This document shows positions 1-7,778 of a stretch of DNA of 47,076 bases, piece by piece. This DNA comes from Gammaproteobacteria bacterium (GTDB taxonomy: Bacteria > Pseudomonadota > Gammaproteobacteria > Enterobacterales > Kangiellaceae), in the NCBI GenBank assembly GCA_013373375.1, contig JABXHY010000066.1:1-47076 (forward strand). The letters run 5' to 3'. Both the position numbers and the translations under genes were made by a program. Under the pieces are notes generated by a model. That model ran no database searches, was not told where the DNA came from, and saw only the letters and a program-made list of their open reading frames with translations. Each line of letters opens with the position of its first letter. The first letter of the stretch is position 1.

Positions 1-114
1 CGCGAGTCAGCTGTACGAGCTTTTGGCGCGGCTGGATTCAAGATCACTAACATCACTGATGTTACACCAATTCCTCACAACGGTTGTCGTCCGCCTAAAA
101 AGCGACGCGTGTAA
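1..114 (+). CDS. rpsK: 30S ribosomal protein S11 (C-terminal end, partial)
   Basis: The window opens inside this gene; 37 codons and the TAA stop remain. The end reads [19 protein letters not shown], the highly conserved C-terminus of bacterial S11, a platform protein of the 30S subunit that lies close to mRNA in the E-site region. rpsD starts 18 bases after the stop and has its own Shine-Dalgarno (SD) sequence, as expected for the alpha operon rpsM-rpsK-rpsD-rpoA-rplQ. The 5' part lies outside the window. Confidence 0.97.
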   Translation, partial: RESAVRAFGAAGFKITNITDVTPIPHNGCRPPKKRRV

Positions 115-132
115 AATTAACGGAGACTCATT

Positions 133-753
133 ATGGCTAAGTATCGTGGTCCAAAGTTAAAACTATCACGTCGTGAAGGCACAGATTTGATGCTGAAAAG
201 CGGCGTGAGAGCTATTGAAAGTAAATGTAAGATTGATCAAACACCAGGTCAGCATGGTTCTAAACGACCACGTTTGTCTGACTATGGTGTTCAATTGCGT
301 GAAAAGCAGAAAGTTCGTCGTATATACGGCGTTCTAGAAAAGCAATTCCGCAATTATTACAAGCATGCTGCGCGTCTTAAAGGTGCGACAGGTGAAAACT
401 TGTTACAACTATTAGAATCTCGCTTGGATAATGTTGTATATCGTATGGGATTTGGGGCAACTCGTGCAGAAGCACGTCAGCTGGTTAGCCACAAGTCGCT
501 TATGGTTAATGGGATTGTTGTTAACATCCCTTCTTACCAAGTTAAACCCGACGACGTCATCACTATTCGTGAAAAGTCGAAAGGACAGGCTCGTATTAAA
601 GCTGCTCTCGAGTTAGCTTCACAACGCGACAAGCCTACCTGGGTTGAAGTTGACGAAAGTAAAATGGAAGGCACTTTTAAGAGTGTTCCTGAGCGTTCAG
701 ATCTTCCTACTGAGATCAACGAAAATCTGATTGTGGAGCTGTACTCCAAGTAA
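133..753 (+). CDS. rpsD: 30S ribosomal protein S4
   Basis: S4 is a primary 16S rRNA-binding protein that nucleates assembly of the 30S body and contributes to decoding fidelity. The 206 residues equal the usual length. The N-terminus [19 protein letters not shown], the [15 protein letters not shown] segment and the S4 RNA-binding domain near residues 96-160 ([20 protein letters not shown]) are nearly identical to enterobacterial S4. The end NLIVELYSK is also canonical. In E. coli S4 represses the alpha operon by binding the rpsM leader, which lies upstream of this window. The start has a GGAG-type SD, and rpoA follows 31 bases after the stop. Confidence 0.98.
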   Translation: MAKYRGPKLKLSRREGTDLMLKSGVRAIESKCKIDQTPGQHGSKRPRLSDYGVQLREKQKVRRIYGVLEKQFRNYYKHAARLKGATGENLLQLLESRLDNVVYRMGFGATRAEARQLVSHKSLMVNGIVVNIPSYQVKPDDVITIREKSKGQARIKAALELASQRDKPTWVEVDESKMEGTFKSVPERSDLPTEINENLIVELYSK

Positions 754-784
754 AGCCTAATTCTTTAAAGAGGACAGGATTTGT

Positions 785-1768
785 ATGGGTAATGTCAACG
801 AATTTTTGACACCACGGCAAATAAAAGTTGAACAAGTAAGCGATAACCGCGCGAAGGTGGTGTTAGAACCATTCGAACGCGGTTTCGGTCATACTTTGGG
901 CAACTCATTGCGCCGTATATTGCTTTCGTCTATGCCGGGCGCAGCAGTAGTAGAAGTAGAAATCGACGGCGTGTTGCACGAGTACACTACTATTGAGGGT
1001 GTGCAGGAAGATGTGATTGAAATCTTGTTGAACCTTAAAGGTTTAGCTGTGCGACTAGATGATAAAGACGAAGCGATTCTAACACTGCAAAAGAGTGGTG
1101 AAGGTGATGTTCTCGCGGGTGATATCGCAGGTCTAGCAGGCGTTGAAATAATTAACCCTGAGCACAAGATTGCAACGCTAACTAAGAACGGCTCTTTAGC
1201 TATGAACATAAAAGTCGCTAAAGGTCGTGGTTATGAAGCTGCAACTAATCGTCGTGACAGTGAAGAAGATTCACCAATTGGCCGATTGCAAGTTGATGCT
1301 TCTTATTCGCCTATTCGACGAGTGTCTTACGTAGTTGAGTCTGCTCGTGTTGAGCAGCGAACTAACTTGGATAAGTTAGTGTTAGAGATCGAAACGAACG
1401 GTACAATTGATCCTGAAGAAGCTATCCGACGTAGTGCAACTATTCTACAAGAGCAGTTAGCAGCTTTTGTTGATTTGAAAGACGAGAAAGAGTCAGAGCC
1501 TGAAAATCAGGAGCCTGAAATTGATCCGATTTTATTACGTCCAGTAGACGATTTAGAGCTAACTGTACGTTCAGCGAACTGTTTAAAAACTGAAAACATT
1601 CACTACATTGGTGATTTGATTCAGCGAACGGAAGTTGAGTTGTTAAAAACACCTAATTTAGGTAAGAAGTCACTTACTGAAATTAAAGACGTTTTAGCTT
1701 CTCGTGGACTTTCGCTTGGTATGCGATTAGAAAACTGGCCTCCAGCCAGCTTGCTAGACGATAAGTAA
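785..1768 (+). CDS. rpoA: DNA-directed RNA polymerase subunit alpha
   Basis: Alpha dimerises to nucleate assembly of RNA polymerase and contacts activators and promoter UP elements. The 327 residues compare with 329 in E. coli. The N-terminal assembly domain spans about 1-233, with the [19 protein letters not shown] motif. An acidic flexible linker follows (about 234-248), then the C-terminal domain (about 249-327). The DNA-contact segment [10 protein letters not shown] is intact, with R262 matching E. coli R265, and so is [11 protein letters not shown]. The SD is AGAGGA, and the gene is co-directional with rpsK and rpsD. A strong intrinsic terminator begins 22 bases after the stop and separates the gene from rplQ. 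Confidence 0.98.
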   Translation: MGNVNEFLTPRQIKVEQVSDNRAKVVLEPFERGFGHTLGNSLRRILLSSMPGAAVVEVEIDGVLHEYTTIEGVQEDVIEILLNLKGLAVRLDDKDEAILTLQKSGEGDVLAGDIAGLAGVEIINPEHKIATLTKNGSLAMNIKVAKGRGYEAATNRRDSEEDSPIGRLQVDASYSPIRRVSYVVESARVEQRTNLDKLVLEIETNGTIDPEEAIRRSATILQEQLAAFVDLKDEKESEPENQEPEIDPILLRPVDDLELTVRSANCLKTENIHYIGDLIQRTEVELLKTPNLGKKSLTEIKDVLASRGLSLGMRLENWPPASLLDDK

Positions 1769-1790
1769 GTAAAAGTAGTTAAGATTAAGA

Positions 1791-1824
1791 AACACTGCCT
1801 GCTGCGAAGCAGGCAGTGTTTTTA
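1791..1824 (+). terminator. Intrinsic terminator between rpoA and rplQ
   Basis: A perfect 13-bp stem (left arm 1791-1803, right arm 1808-1820) closes on the loop GCGA and runs straight into five T residues. This is a textbook rho-independent terminator. It lies inside an operon whose last two genes, rpoA and rplQ, are usually cotranscribed, so it may act as a partial terminator that reduces rplQ expression. Confidence 0.85.
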
Positions 1825-1886
1825 TAATGTAAACAATATAAGAGCAGTACTATTGCAGGCTGTTCAGTGAATAGAGGTAAATTATC

Positions 1887-2294
1887 ATGCGTCATCGTAA
1901 AAGTGGACGTCAGTTAAATAGAAACAGTTCTCATCGCCAAGCGATGTTTAAGAACATGTCAGTTTCTTTATTTAAGCACGAAGTTATCAAAACAACTCTT
2001 CCAAAAGCTAAAGAGCTAAGAAGAATTGCTGAGCCATTAATCACGTTGGCAAAGACTGATTCTGTCGCTAATCGTCGTCTTGCGTTTTCACGAACTCGCT
2101 CAAAAGAAGCGGTTGGTATCCTTTTTAACGAGCTGGGCCCGCGGTATCAAGATCGTCCAGGTGGTTATCTTCGAATTATAAAAGCTGGATTTAGAGCAGG
2201 TGACAATGCGCCAATGGCTATTGTAGAACTAGTTGATCGTCCAGAAGTTGAAGAAGAAGATATCGTCGAAGAAGTTGACGAGACAGAAGAGTAA
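1887..2294 (+). CDS. rplQ: 50S ribosomal protein L17
   Basis: L17 binds 23S rRNA near the peptide exit tunnel. The conserved start [20 protein letters not shown] and the segments [23 protein letters not shown] and [14 protein letters not shown] (quoted in pieces) define the family. The protein has 135 residues against 127 in E. coli. The extra length is a strongly acidic tail after DRPEV, rich in Glu and Asp. The SD is AGAGGT, ending 8 bases before ATG. The gene is separated from rpoA by a terminator, and I see no good sigma-70 promoter in the 62 bases between that terminator and the start, so read-through is likely. It is followed by its own terminator. Confidence 0.97.
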   Translation: MRHRKSGRQLNRNSSHRQAMFKNMSVSLFKHEVIKTTLPKAKELRRIAEPLITLAKTDSVANRRLAFSRTRSKEAVGILFNELGPRYQDRPGGYLRIIKAGFRAGDNAPMAIVELVDRPEVEEEDIVEEVDETEE

Positions 2295-2312
2295 GCTTAA
2301 TCGTTTATGTCT

Positions 2313-2343
2313 AAAAAAGCCGGTTTTTGACCGGCTTTTTTGT
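2313..2343 (+). terminator. Intrinsic terminator after rplQ
   Basis: A 12-bp stem of A6 plus GCCGGT (2313-2324) pairs with ACCGGC plus T6 (2330-2341) around a five-base loop. The A-tract/T-tract symmetry allows termination in both directions. It ends the alpha operon. Confidence 0.9.
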
Positions 2344-2360
2344 TTGTCAAAACAGGAAAA

Positions 2361-2426
2361 GTCTCCAGCTTCTTAAAGCTGGGGGATTTAACAATGGAAT
2401 GCGTTCCTAATCCGGCTAACAAGCCG
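2361..2426. repeat. Cluster of three small inverted repeats
   Basis: Three hairpin-forming sequences occur within 66 bases: a 10-bp stem (2362-2371 with 2376-2385, loop CTTA, two G-U pairs), GGAA/TTCC (2396-2407), and CGGCT/AGCCG with loop AACA (2413-2426). They lie after the rplQ terminator and before the putative promoter at 2443, so they are not part of the DUF1338 leader. No T-tract follows them. They could be a REP-like element or the remnant end of an IS200/IS605-type element. The structure is visible; its origin is inference. Confidence 0.4.
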
Positions 2427-2442
2427 CCTAATCTCATCTCAC

Positions 2443-2471
2443 TTGATTGGACATGTCGTTTCCTTTAAAAT
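2443..2471 (+). promoter_or_regulatory. Putative sigma-70 promoter of the DUF1338 gene
   Basis: TTGATT (2443-2448), a 17-base spacer, then TAAAAT (2466-2471). Transcription would start near 2478, giving a leader of about 40 bases before the GGAGG ribosome-binding site at 2510-2514. Confidence 0.5.
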
Positions 2472-2518
2472 GATGCGTTGCACAAATCGGGGTTTTGTTC
2501 CGCAGTTATGGAGGTAGT

Positions 2519-3316
2519 ATGAAACCTTTTCTTGAGTCATTATGGGAAGATTATTTAGATCTAACCGCTGACGCAAAGCGAATTCATGAGCTATTTGCGT
2601 CTAAAGGTGAGCAAATTGTTAACGATCACATTGCTCTCAGAACTTTTGATCGTGGAGCTTTGAGTCTTGAAAATATAAAAGACTATTTGTCTTCGCAAGG
2701 TTACTCTGCCGTTGATGAATATCATTTTGAAGAAAAAAAGTTGAGAGCTTATCATTTTGAAGATCTGTCAGATTCTGAAGCACCAAAGATTTTTGTTAGT
2801 GAGCTTCTGTTAAGTGAAATGCCAACAGAGGTCCAGGAAATTTGTGATGGGCTAATAAAAGAAGCGGATAAAAACGTAAATGAGCATGGTATTGATTTGC
2901 CAATGATGCCATGGCGCAAGATATCGTCTTATGAGTATGAGACCTTACTTAAGCATTCTGAGTACGCAGCCTGGCTTGCTACTTTTGGTTTGAGAGCTAA
3001 TCATTTTACTGTGTCTGTAAATCACCTGAATAATTTCGAAACGATTGAGCAAGTAAATCAATTTCTGAAAGATGAGTCTTTCGCTCTTAATAAAAGTGGT
3101 GGAGAGATTAAAGGTGACGAACAGGTCGCATTAAAACAAAGTTCCACTATGGCTAACTTGGTTGATTGGCCCTTTGCGGATAAGAAAATGATGGTTAGGA
3201 CCTGTTTTTACGAGTTCGCAGAGAGGTTTAATATACCGGGTACTAATACCTTGTACAGAGGTTTTGTCGCCGCATCAGCGGACAAAATTTTCGAATCAAC
3301 TAACGTTGCAGCTTAG
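2519..3316 (+). CDS. DUF1338 family protein (2-oxoadipate dioxygenase/decarboxylase-like)
   Basis: The N-terminus (LWEDYLDLT ... RIHELFASKGEQIVNDHIALRTF) is the signature of DUF1338. The characterised member HglS is an Fe(II) enzyme that converts 2-oxoadipate to 2-hydroxyglutarate in D-lysine catabolism. Likely metal ligands are H37 (NDHIALRTF), H162 (RANHFTVSVN) and E232 or E235 (CFYEFAERF), by analogy with the His-His-Glu set of the family. At 265 residues it is a short form, and its substrate cannot be read from the sequence. I start at ATG 2519, which follows GGAGG by four bases; a start at 2495 adds eight unsupported residues. No lysine-catabolism neighbours are present. It is convergent with the LysM lipoprotein gene, with a 4-base gap. 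Confidence 0.85.
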   Translation: MKPFLESLWEDYLDLTADAKRIHELFASKGEQIVNDHIALRTFDRGALSLENIKDYLSSQGYSAVDEYHFEEKKLRAYHFEDLSDSEAPKIFVSELLLSEMPTEVQEICDGLIKEADKNVNEHGIDLPMMPWRKISSYEYETLLKHSEYAAWLATFGLRANHFTVSVNHLNNFETIEQVNQFLKDESFALNKSGGEIKGDEQVALKQSSTMANLVDWPFADKKMMVRTCFYEFAERFNIPGTNTLYRGFVAASADKIFESTNVAA

Positions 3317-3320
3317 CAAA

Positions 3321-4376
3321 TCAGTCGATTTGTTGTAGTTGACTATTGAGTTTGCTCGCGCGCTTCCTGTAGACGCGAGCAGGTTCATGGTTTGGATTAA
3401 TTGTTAAAACCCTGTCCCATATATGGATAGCTCGCTCTAGCTCTTGATTTCGGTAGTAAACGACGGCTCGTTTATGCAAGTACTCGCTTATTTGCTCAAT
3501 TAAATTATTGTCGCTTAACGTTTTTGTTTCCATTGAATTCAACACAAATGCTGCTTTGTACGCACTATCTAAATCATTATTGGCGAGTGCTTGGTTGGCT
3601 TCTTTTCTTAGTTTCGGTAAGTCCAGACGCGTTAACCATCGAGTGACTTCCTCTTTGAACATAGGGTTTTTTGACTTTGTGATTAAGTCAGTCAACAAAT
3701 TACTAATAATTTCTTTTTCTTTGATGTCATCTGATTGTTGCTCTAAACCCGAGATAGCTTGTTGAATTTGCACACTGTATTGCTTAGCCTGAAATACTGA
3801 TGGTTCTGTGCTGACAGCGAGTCGCTCGAGCGCTTCGTTAAACTGTTTAGCTGAAATCAACGCGTTTATTTCTCTGACAGAACTATCAACTTTTAAAACG
3901 TTTTGTTGCTGTGAAGATACACTAAAGTCTTTTGCTTTTGGGATTTTCAGTGACTGGCCAGTTTTAAGTGAAAGAGGGTTTTCTATGTCATTGTATTTAG
4001 CAAGTCCCCAAAACTCCAAGGAATGCCCCAAAAAGCGTTTTGCAAGCAGTCCAAGCGACTCGCCCTCTTTTACTGTGTAGGTAAAAAATTCTTTGCCGTA
4101 TCTTTCTTGCGCTGTTTGCTGTATCTGCTCTAGTAATCGTGTAGCCGTTCGGTTATCGGTGTCTGATGATAATATTCGTTTGAGCGAGCTTTCAACATTG
4201 TTCAGCCTACCTCGCTCCATTGATGAAATTGCTTGAGCGAGATTTAAGTCGCCGGAAAACCTTGAATTGACATCACTGACCGGAGCAGGATCGCCTCTTT
4301 GATCTATGCTCGCGCAGCCGGTCGCGAGCAAGATAAATGAGAAAAGATAACAGAGTCTTTCTGCTGCTTTATGCAT
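3321..4376 (-). CDS. LysM-domain lipoprotein with C-terminal TPR-like helices
   Basis: This is an envelope protein of 351 residues. A signal peptide ends in a lipobox (LLATG-C21), so the mature protein is probably lipid-anchored. A LysM peptidoglycan-binding module spans about 99-147 ([16 protein letters not shown] ... GQSLKIPK). The C-terminus ([24 protein letters not shown]) looks like a tetratricopeptide repeat. The gene starts inside the end of smpB (8-base overlap), so it is probably cotranscribed and translationally coupled with it. A role in cell-wall housekeeping or scaffolding is inferred; I do not recognise a characterised orthologue. Confidence 0.8.
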   Translation of the reverse strand: MHKAAERLCYLFSFILLATGCASIDQRGDPAPVSDVNSRFSGDLNLAQAISSMERGRLNNVESSLKRILSSDTDNRTATRLLEQIQQTAQERYGKEFFTYTVKEGESLGLLAKRFLGHSLEFWGLAKYNDIENPLSLKTGQSLKIPKAKDFSVSSQQQNVLKVDSSVREINALISAKQFNEALERLAVSTEPSVFQAKQYSVQIQQAISGLEQQSDDIKEKEIISNLLTDLITKSKNPMFKEEVTRWLTRLDLPKLRKEANQALANNDLDSAYKAAFVLNSMETKTLSDNNLIEQISEYLHKRAVVYYRNQELERAIHIWDRVLTINPNHEPARVYRKRASKLNSQLQQID

Positions 4377-4839
4377 TTTTTAAGATTCTCTGTTTAGAAC
4401 GGTTCCACTCGCGTTCTTTTTCAGTAGCTCTTTTATCATGTAGCTTTTTCCCTTTGGCCAAACCAACTTCCAGCTTAACTCGGTTTTTCTTCCAGTATAG
4501 CTTAAGTGCTACTATGGTGTAGCCGTCTCTATTTTGTGAGCCAAAAAGTTTTGCTAACTCTCTATTGTGCAACAATAGCTTACGGTATCGAGTAGGATTA
4601 GCTGTAATATGAGTTGAGACTGTTTGTAGTGGTGAGATATGGCAGCTGAGTAGCCAGGCCTCTCCATCTTTTAAAAATACATAGCTGTCCGACAAGTTTA
4701 CTTTACTAGCTCTTAAGCTTTTGACTTCCCAACCTTCTAAAACAAGGCCTGCTTCAAAAGTTTCTTCTATAAAATATTCGTGCCGTGCTTTCTTGTTTTG
4801 CACGATAACATTGTCTGGAACTTTCTTTTTTTTCGCCAT
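4369..4839 (-). CDS. smpB: SsrA-binding protein SmpB
   Basis: SmpB binds tmRNA (SsrA), delivers it to stalled ribosomes and mimics part of a tRNA during trans-translation. The 156-residue protein has the family core: [37 protein letters not shown], the beta-barrel segment [14 protein letters not shown] and the basic tail [19 protein letters not shown], which inserts into the decoding site. Length is close to the usual 155-160. A good -10 (TATAAT on the minus strand) lies 26 bases upstream. ssrA itself is not in the window. The stop region overlaps the start of the LysM lipoprotein gene. Confidence 0.97.
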   Translation of the reverse strand: MAKKKKVPDNVIVQNKKARHEYFIEETFEAGLVLEGWEVKSLRASKVNLSDSYVFLKDGEAWLLSCHISPLQTVSTHITANPTRYRKLLLHNRELAKLFGSQNRDGYTIVALKLYWKKNRVKLEVGLAKGKKLHDKRATEKEREWNRSKQRILKNA

Positions 4840-4864
4840 AACATACTCTCAATGTAGTAACCGC

Positions 4865-4893
4865 ATTATAAGGGTGATTTTGATGCGCATAAA
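4865..4893 (-). promoter_or_regulatory. Putative promoter of smpB
   Basis: On the minus strand a perfect TATAAT (complement of 4865-4870) is preceded, after a 17-base spacer, by TTTATG (complement of 4888-4893), a weak -35. Initiation would fall near 4858, about 19 bases before the smpB ATG. Confidence 0.45.
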
Positions 4894-4962
4894 GTCTCTG
4901 AGCAAGATAGTAAAAAAATGATAAAATCATCCTTAAAAGAGACTCTTAACTGAGGAAAATCA

Positions 4963-5388
4963 ATGCCAAAAGTGGAAAAGTCGGCGCTTGTTCCGGTTTC
5001 TGCAGAAAAAGTCTTTAATGTGGTAAACGACGTAGAATCATACCCCAGTTTTGTCGATGGATGTAGTGCTGCTCGAATTATAGAGAGTTCAGAGGTTGAG
5101 ATGACTGCTAAACTCCAAATATCCAAAGCAGGTTATGTTAATGAGTTCACTACTCGAAATGAACTCGTTAAAGGCGAATGTATTAAGTTGACGTTAGTCG
5201 ATGGTCCTTTCGATTACCTAGTAGGGGAGTGGAGGTTTCAATCACTTGATGAACATGCTTGCCGGGTGAATTTTACACTCGATTTTAAGTTTAAAAATAA
5301 ACTTATGGGTATGGCATTAAATGGTATATTTAAAAATTTAGCTGAATCGATGATGTCTGCATTTATTGAGCAGGCTAAAAAGGCATAG
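4963..5388 (+). CDS. ratA: RatA / Coq10-type START-domain protein
   Basis: A single polyketide-cyclase/START-like domain of 141 residues. It opens MPKVEKSALVPVSAEKVF and contains YPSFVDGCSAARI and DGPFDYLVGEWRF, typical of the RatA/YfjG family. In eukaryotes the homologous COQ10 binds ubiquinone and aids respiration. In E. coli RatA was reported to block 70S ribosome association, and the toxin label remains debated. A hydrophobic ligand, probably quinone, is likely. The gene is divergent from smpB, as in many gammaproteobacteria, and overlaps the SD of the rnfH-like gene downstream, indicating one operon. Confidence 0.93.
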   Translation: MPKVEKSALVPVSAEKVFNVVNDVESYPSFVDGCSAARIIESSEVEMTAKLQISKAGYVNEFTTRNELVKGECIKLTLVDGPFDYLVGEWRFQSLDEHACRVNFTLDFKFKNKLMGMALNGIFKNLAESMMSAFIEQAKKA

Positions 5389-5398
5389 GAGAACTTTT

Positions 5399-5680
5399 TT
5401 GATAGTTGAAGTCACATATGCTGTGCCGCAAGAGCAATTTTTAGCACAAGTAGAGGTGGAGAGTGATGCTACGGTTGAAGATGCGATAAAAGCATCTGGT
5501 GTATTGGAGCGTTTTCCACAAATTGACTTGGCTCAAAATAAGGTAGGGATTTTTTCGAAGGTAACCAGCCTTGATACAGTTTTGCGAGAACGAGACCGTG
5601 TTGAAATCTATCGTCCTCTAATAGCAGATCCGAAAGAAGTTCGAAGAAAGAAAGCTGAAGAAAAAAGAAAACAGTCGTAA
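5399..5680 (+). CDS. rnfH: RnfH/RatB family ubiquitin-like protein
   Basis: A small beta-grasp (ubiquitin-like) protein of 93 residues, matching the roughly 95-residue RnfH family. The start IVEVTYAVPQEQFL, the segment LAQNKVGIFSKVT, and DRVEIYRPLIADPKEVRRKK are diagnostic. The function is unknown, although it sits beside ratA in many genomes. I choose TTG at 5399: AGGAGA at 5386-5391 precedes it by seven bases, and it gives the family N-terminus. The ATG at 5366 would add 11 unconserved residues inside ratA. It is convergent with the next gene at a spacing of 8 bases. Confidence 0.9.
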   Translation: MIVEVTYAVPQEQFLAQVEVESDATVEDAIKASGVLERFPQIDLAQNKVGIFSKVTSLDTVLRERDRVEIYRPLIADPKEVRRKKAEEKRKQS

Positions 5681-5688
5681 CTGAATGG

Positions 5689-6333
5689 TTATATTGCTTT
5701 CAGTATTATTCCTGAGTTAGTAATAATAACTCGGTATTCAGCTGGCCTGTCTGCTGGAACAAAGCTTCCTGAACCATATTCTGTGTCGTATAAAAAGCTT
5801 AGAAAATGAAACTGGTTTCTCATTTTTATTATGTCAACTGTCTGTTCGGGTTGTAGCGTATAAGCCGAGAGTTGAGACTGCGAGCTGGATTGAAGTTTTT
5901 TGAAGCGACCAGAAATACGATCAAGTTCATAGTACGTGTTTAGTCCTAAATAATTTGCGACGGGTTGCCACTTAACTATGTTGGCGTCAATTTGCACTTG
6001 ATCCCCATTGAGGAGAAAGGTTTCTTCATCACCATTATTCAAGGTTATCGTCGCGTAAAAACTGTCCAGTGACACGGGTTTAACCGTCAAAATACCGATT
6101 GGCGTCTCCGTGTTAAAAGCATAAAACCCTCGAAGCCCCATTACAATAAATAAAACGGAACTTGTTACACTGAAATAAATAATACACAGAATTGATTTTC
6201 TAGTGGCTCTAAGAAGCTGGTACTTTTTTATAGCTCGAAATACTGAGACAATTGCAAAAACACCCAAGACTGCAAAAATTAACGCAAAGCAGCCTAAAAT
6301 TAAGAGATAATTGCTAGTAGAAGCCTCGAACAT
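5689..6333 (-). CDS. Conserved two-TM membrane protein of unknown function
   Basis: 214 residues with two hydrophobic helices near the N-terminus (about 8-32 and 48-68), then a soluble, mainly beta-rich domain of about 140 residues. The segment GDQVQIDANIVKWQPVANYL followed by GLNTYYELDRISGRF recalls a conserved pseudomonad-type hypothetical family sometimes labelled as a cation/multidrug efflux pump. Two helices cannot form such a pump, so that label is not credible. The soluble part is probably periplasmic or cytosolic; the sequence alone does not fix the topology. In E. coli the bamE gene occupies the comparable position next to ratA-rnfH. Confidence 0.7.
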   Translation of the reverse strand: MFEASTSNYLLILGCFALIFAVLGVFAIVSVFRAIKKYQLLRATRKSILCIIYFSVTSSVLFIVMGLRGFYAFNTETPIGILTVKPVSLDSFYATITLNNGDEETFLLNGDQVQIDANIVKWQPVANYLGLNTYYELDRISGRFKKLQSSSQSQLSAYTLQPEQTVDIIKMRNQFHFLSFLYDTEYGSGSFVPADRPAEYRVIITNSGIILKAI

Positions 6334-6414
6334 ATTAACTATCTGTTTTTTAAAGAGGTAATTGAGTCTACTATATCTGAATTCATAATTGAAACAAGGA
6401 CAAAGGCTGAGCTT

Positions 6415-7683
6415 GTGTTCCGATTTATTTACTGCACTTTTTTTATACTCGCTATACCGATGGTTCTGGTAAATTTATACCTCAAGAGCCGTCAGTATCC
6501 GAATTACCGAAAGCGTTGGAAAGAGCATTTCGGCATTTTTAAGTCGCCCAAGTTCGATAAATCAATCTGGGTTCACGCGGTATCTGTAGGCGAGTCACTG
6601 GCGGCAGTACCAATAATCAAACAACTTCTTGTCGATTACCCTGAATATAAAATTGTAGTCACAACCACTACTCCAACAGGGGCTGAAAGAATAAATGCTG
6701 TGTTAGGAGATCAGGTGCACCACTTTTATTCTCCTTATGATCTTCCGTGGGTTGTCATTCGTTATATTAGAAAAATAAACCCGTCTCTTACCATTATTAT
6801 GGAAACCGAGTTGTGGCCTAACTTTATTTTTTATAGCCACAAGCAAAATATCCCTGTGGTTGTTGTAAACGCTAGGTTATCAGCTAAAAGCGCCCGTAAG
6901 TATGCCCAATTAACGACACCAACGAATCGACGTTGGTTGGTTGAGCCCATTACTCACATTGCCTGTCAAAACGTAGCAGACGCTGAACGTTTTAAAATGC
7001 TGGGCACGGATGATAATAAATTATCGGTAACCGGAAGTATCAAATTTGATTTACAGTTGCCGGCAAACATTGGGACGAAAACGCAAGAGATGTTTGGTGA
7101 CTGGGGAAGTGATTCATTTGTTTGGGTCGCTGGCAGCACTCATGTGGGAGAAGATGAAGTTATACTGCAAGCACATCGGTACCTAATTGACGCTGGTGTG
7201 AATGCGAAACTCATTATTGTTCCGAGGCACCCGGAAAGATTTGATTCTGTATCTGAATTAATTGTACAAAGAGGTTTTTCCTTGCATCGTCGAACGGAAT
7301 CGATAAGCAATCTTGATAATCAAGAAGTTTACATGTGCGATACTATGGGTGAGTTAATGTACTGCTATAAGAAAGCTGACGTTGCCTTTGTGGCGGGCAG
7401 TTTGGTTGAACGTGGTGGACACAATCCTCTTGAGCCAGCGGCGCTAAAGAAACCAGTTTTAAGCGGGCCTCACACGTTTAATTTTGCTGATGTCTACCAA
7501 AATATGATTGATGCAGGTGCGGCGAAAATTGTTGAACCTAACGAATTAGCAAAAGTACTCGAGGAATTTTCAGAAAATTCAGGTATTGGAATTAAGATGG
7601 GGCATGCGGGGATTAAAGTTGTAGAAGCTAATCGTGGTGCCGTATCGAAAACAATTAATTTACTAAGAAAGTATATTGATTAG
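6415..7683 (+). CDS. waaA: 3-deoxy-D-manno-octulosonic acid transferase
   Basis: WaaA (KdtA) transfers Kdo from CMP-Kdo to the lipid A precursor at the inner face of the inner membrane, the first step of LPS core assembly. The 422-residue protein has an N-terminal membrane anchor (about 1-20). The catalytic-base motif WVHAVSVGESLAA contains E60, matching the essential Glu of the family. METELWPNF, VNARLSAKSARKY and the C-terminal GT-B segments HNPLEPAALKKPVLSGP and FNFADVY are characteristic. Start is GTG at 6415, with AAAGG eight bases before it. It is convergent with tolC across a shared terminator. Whether it is mono- or bifunctional cannot be told. Confidence 0.95.
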   Translation: MFRFIYCTFFILAIPMVLVNLYLKSRQYPNYRKRWKEHFGIFKSPKFDKSIWVHAVSVGESLAAVPIIKQLLVDYPEYKIVVTTTTPTGAERINAVLGDQVHHFYSPYDLPWVVIRYIRKINPSLTIIMETELWPNFIFYSHKQNIPVVVVNARLSAKSARKYAQLTTPTNRRWLVEPITHIACQNVADAERFKMLGTDDNKLSVTGSIKFDLQLPANIGTKTQEMFGDWGSDSFVWVAGSTHVGEDEVILQAHRYLIDAGVNAKLIIVPRHPERFDSVSELIVQRGFSLHRRTESISNLDNQEVYMCDTMGELMYCYKKADVAFVAGSLVERGGHNPLEPAALKKPVLSGPHTFNFADVYQNMIDAGAAKIVEPNELAKVLEEFSENSGIGIKMGHAGIKVVEANRGAVSKTINLLRKYID

Positions 7684-7729
7684 TCGGTAGTCACAGAAAA
7701 TAGCAGCTTTAATTGAAATCATTCAGATT

Positions 7730-7757
7730 AAAAAAGGGAGCAAAAGCTCCCTTTTTT
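7730..7757. terminator. Bidirectional terminator between waaA and tolC
   Basis: A 12-bp stem, A6 plus GGGAGC (7730-7741) with GCTCCC plus T6 (7746-7757), closes on an AAAA loop. The A-tract and T-tract flanks make it work for waaA on the plus strand and tolC on the minus strand. Confidence 0.9.
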
Positions 7758-7778
7758 ATTAGACGTTTATTGTATAAA

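Noticed and set aside
1823-1828. TATAAT as a -10 for rplQ
   Set aside because: It overlaps the terminator T-tail and no -35-like sequence lies 16-19 bases upstream.
5689-6333. Naming the two-TM protein a multidrug efflux pump
   Set aside because: Only two helices and no transporter motif are present; the label seen on relatives is unsupported.
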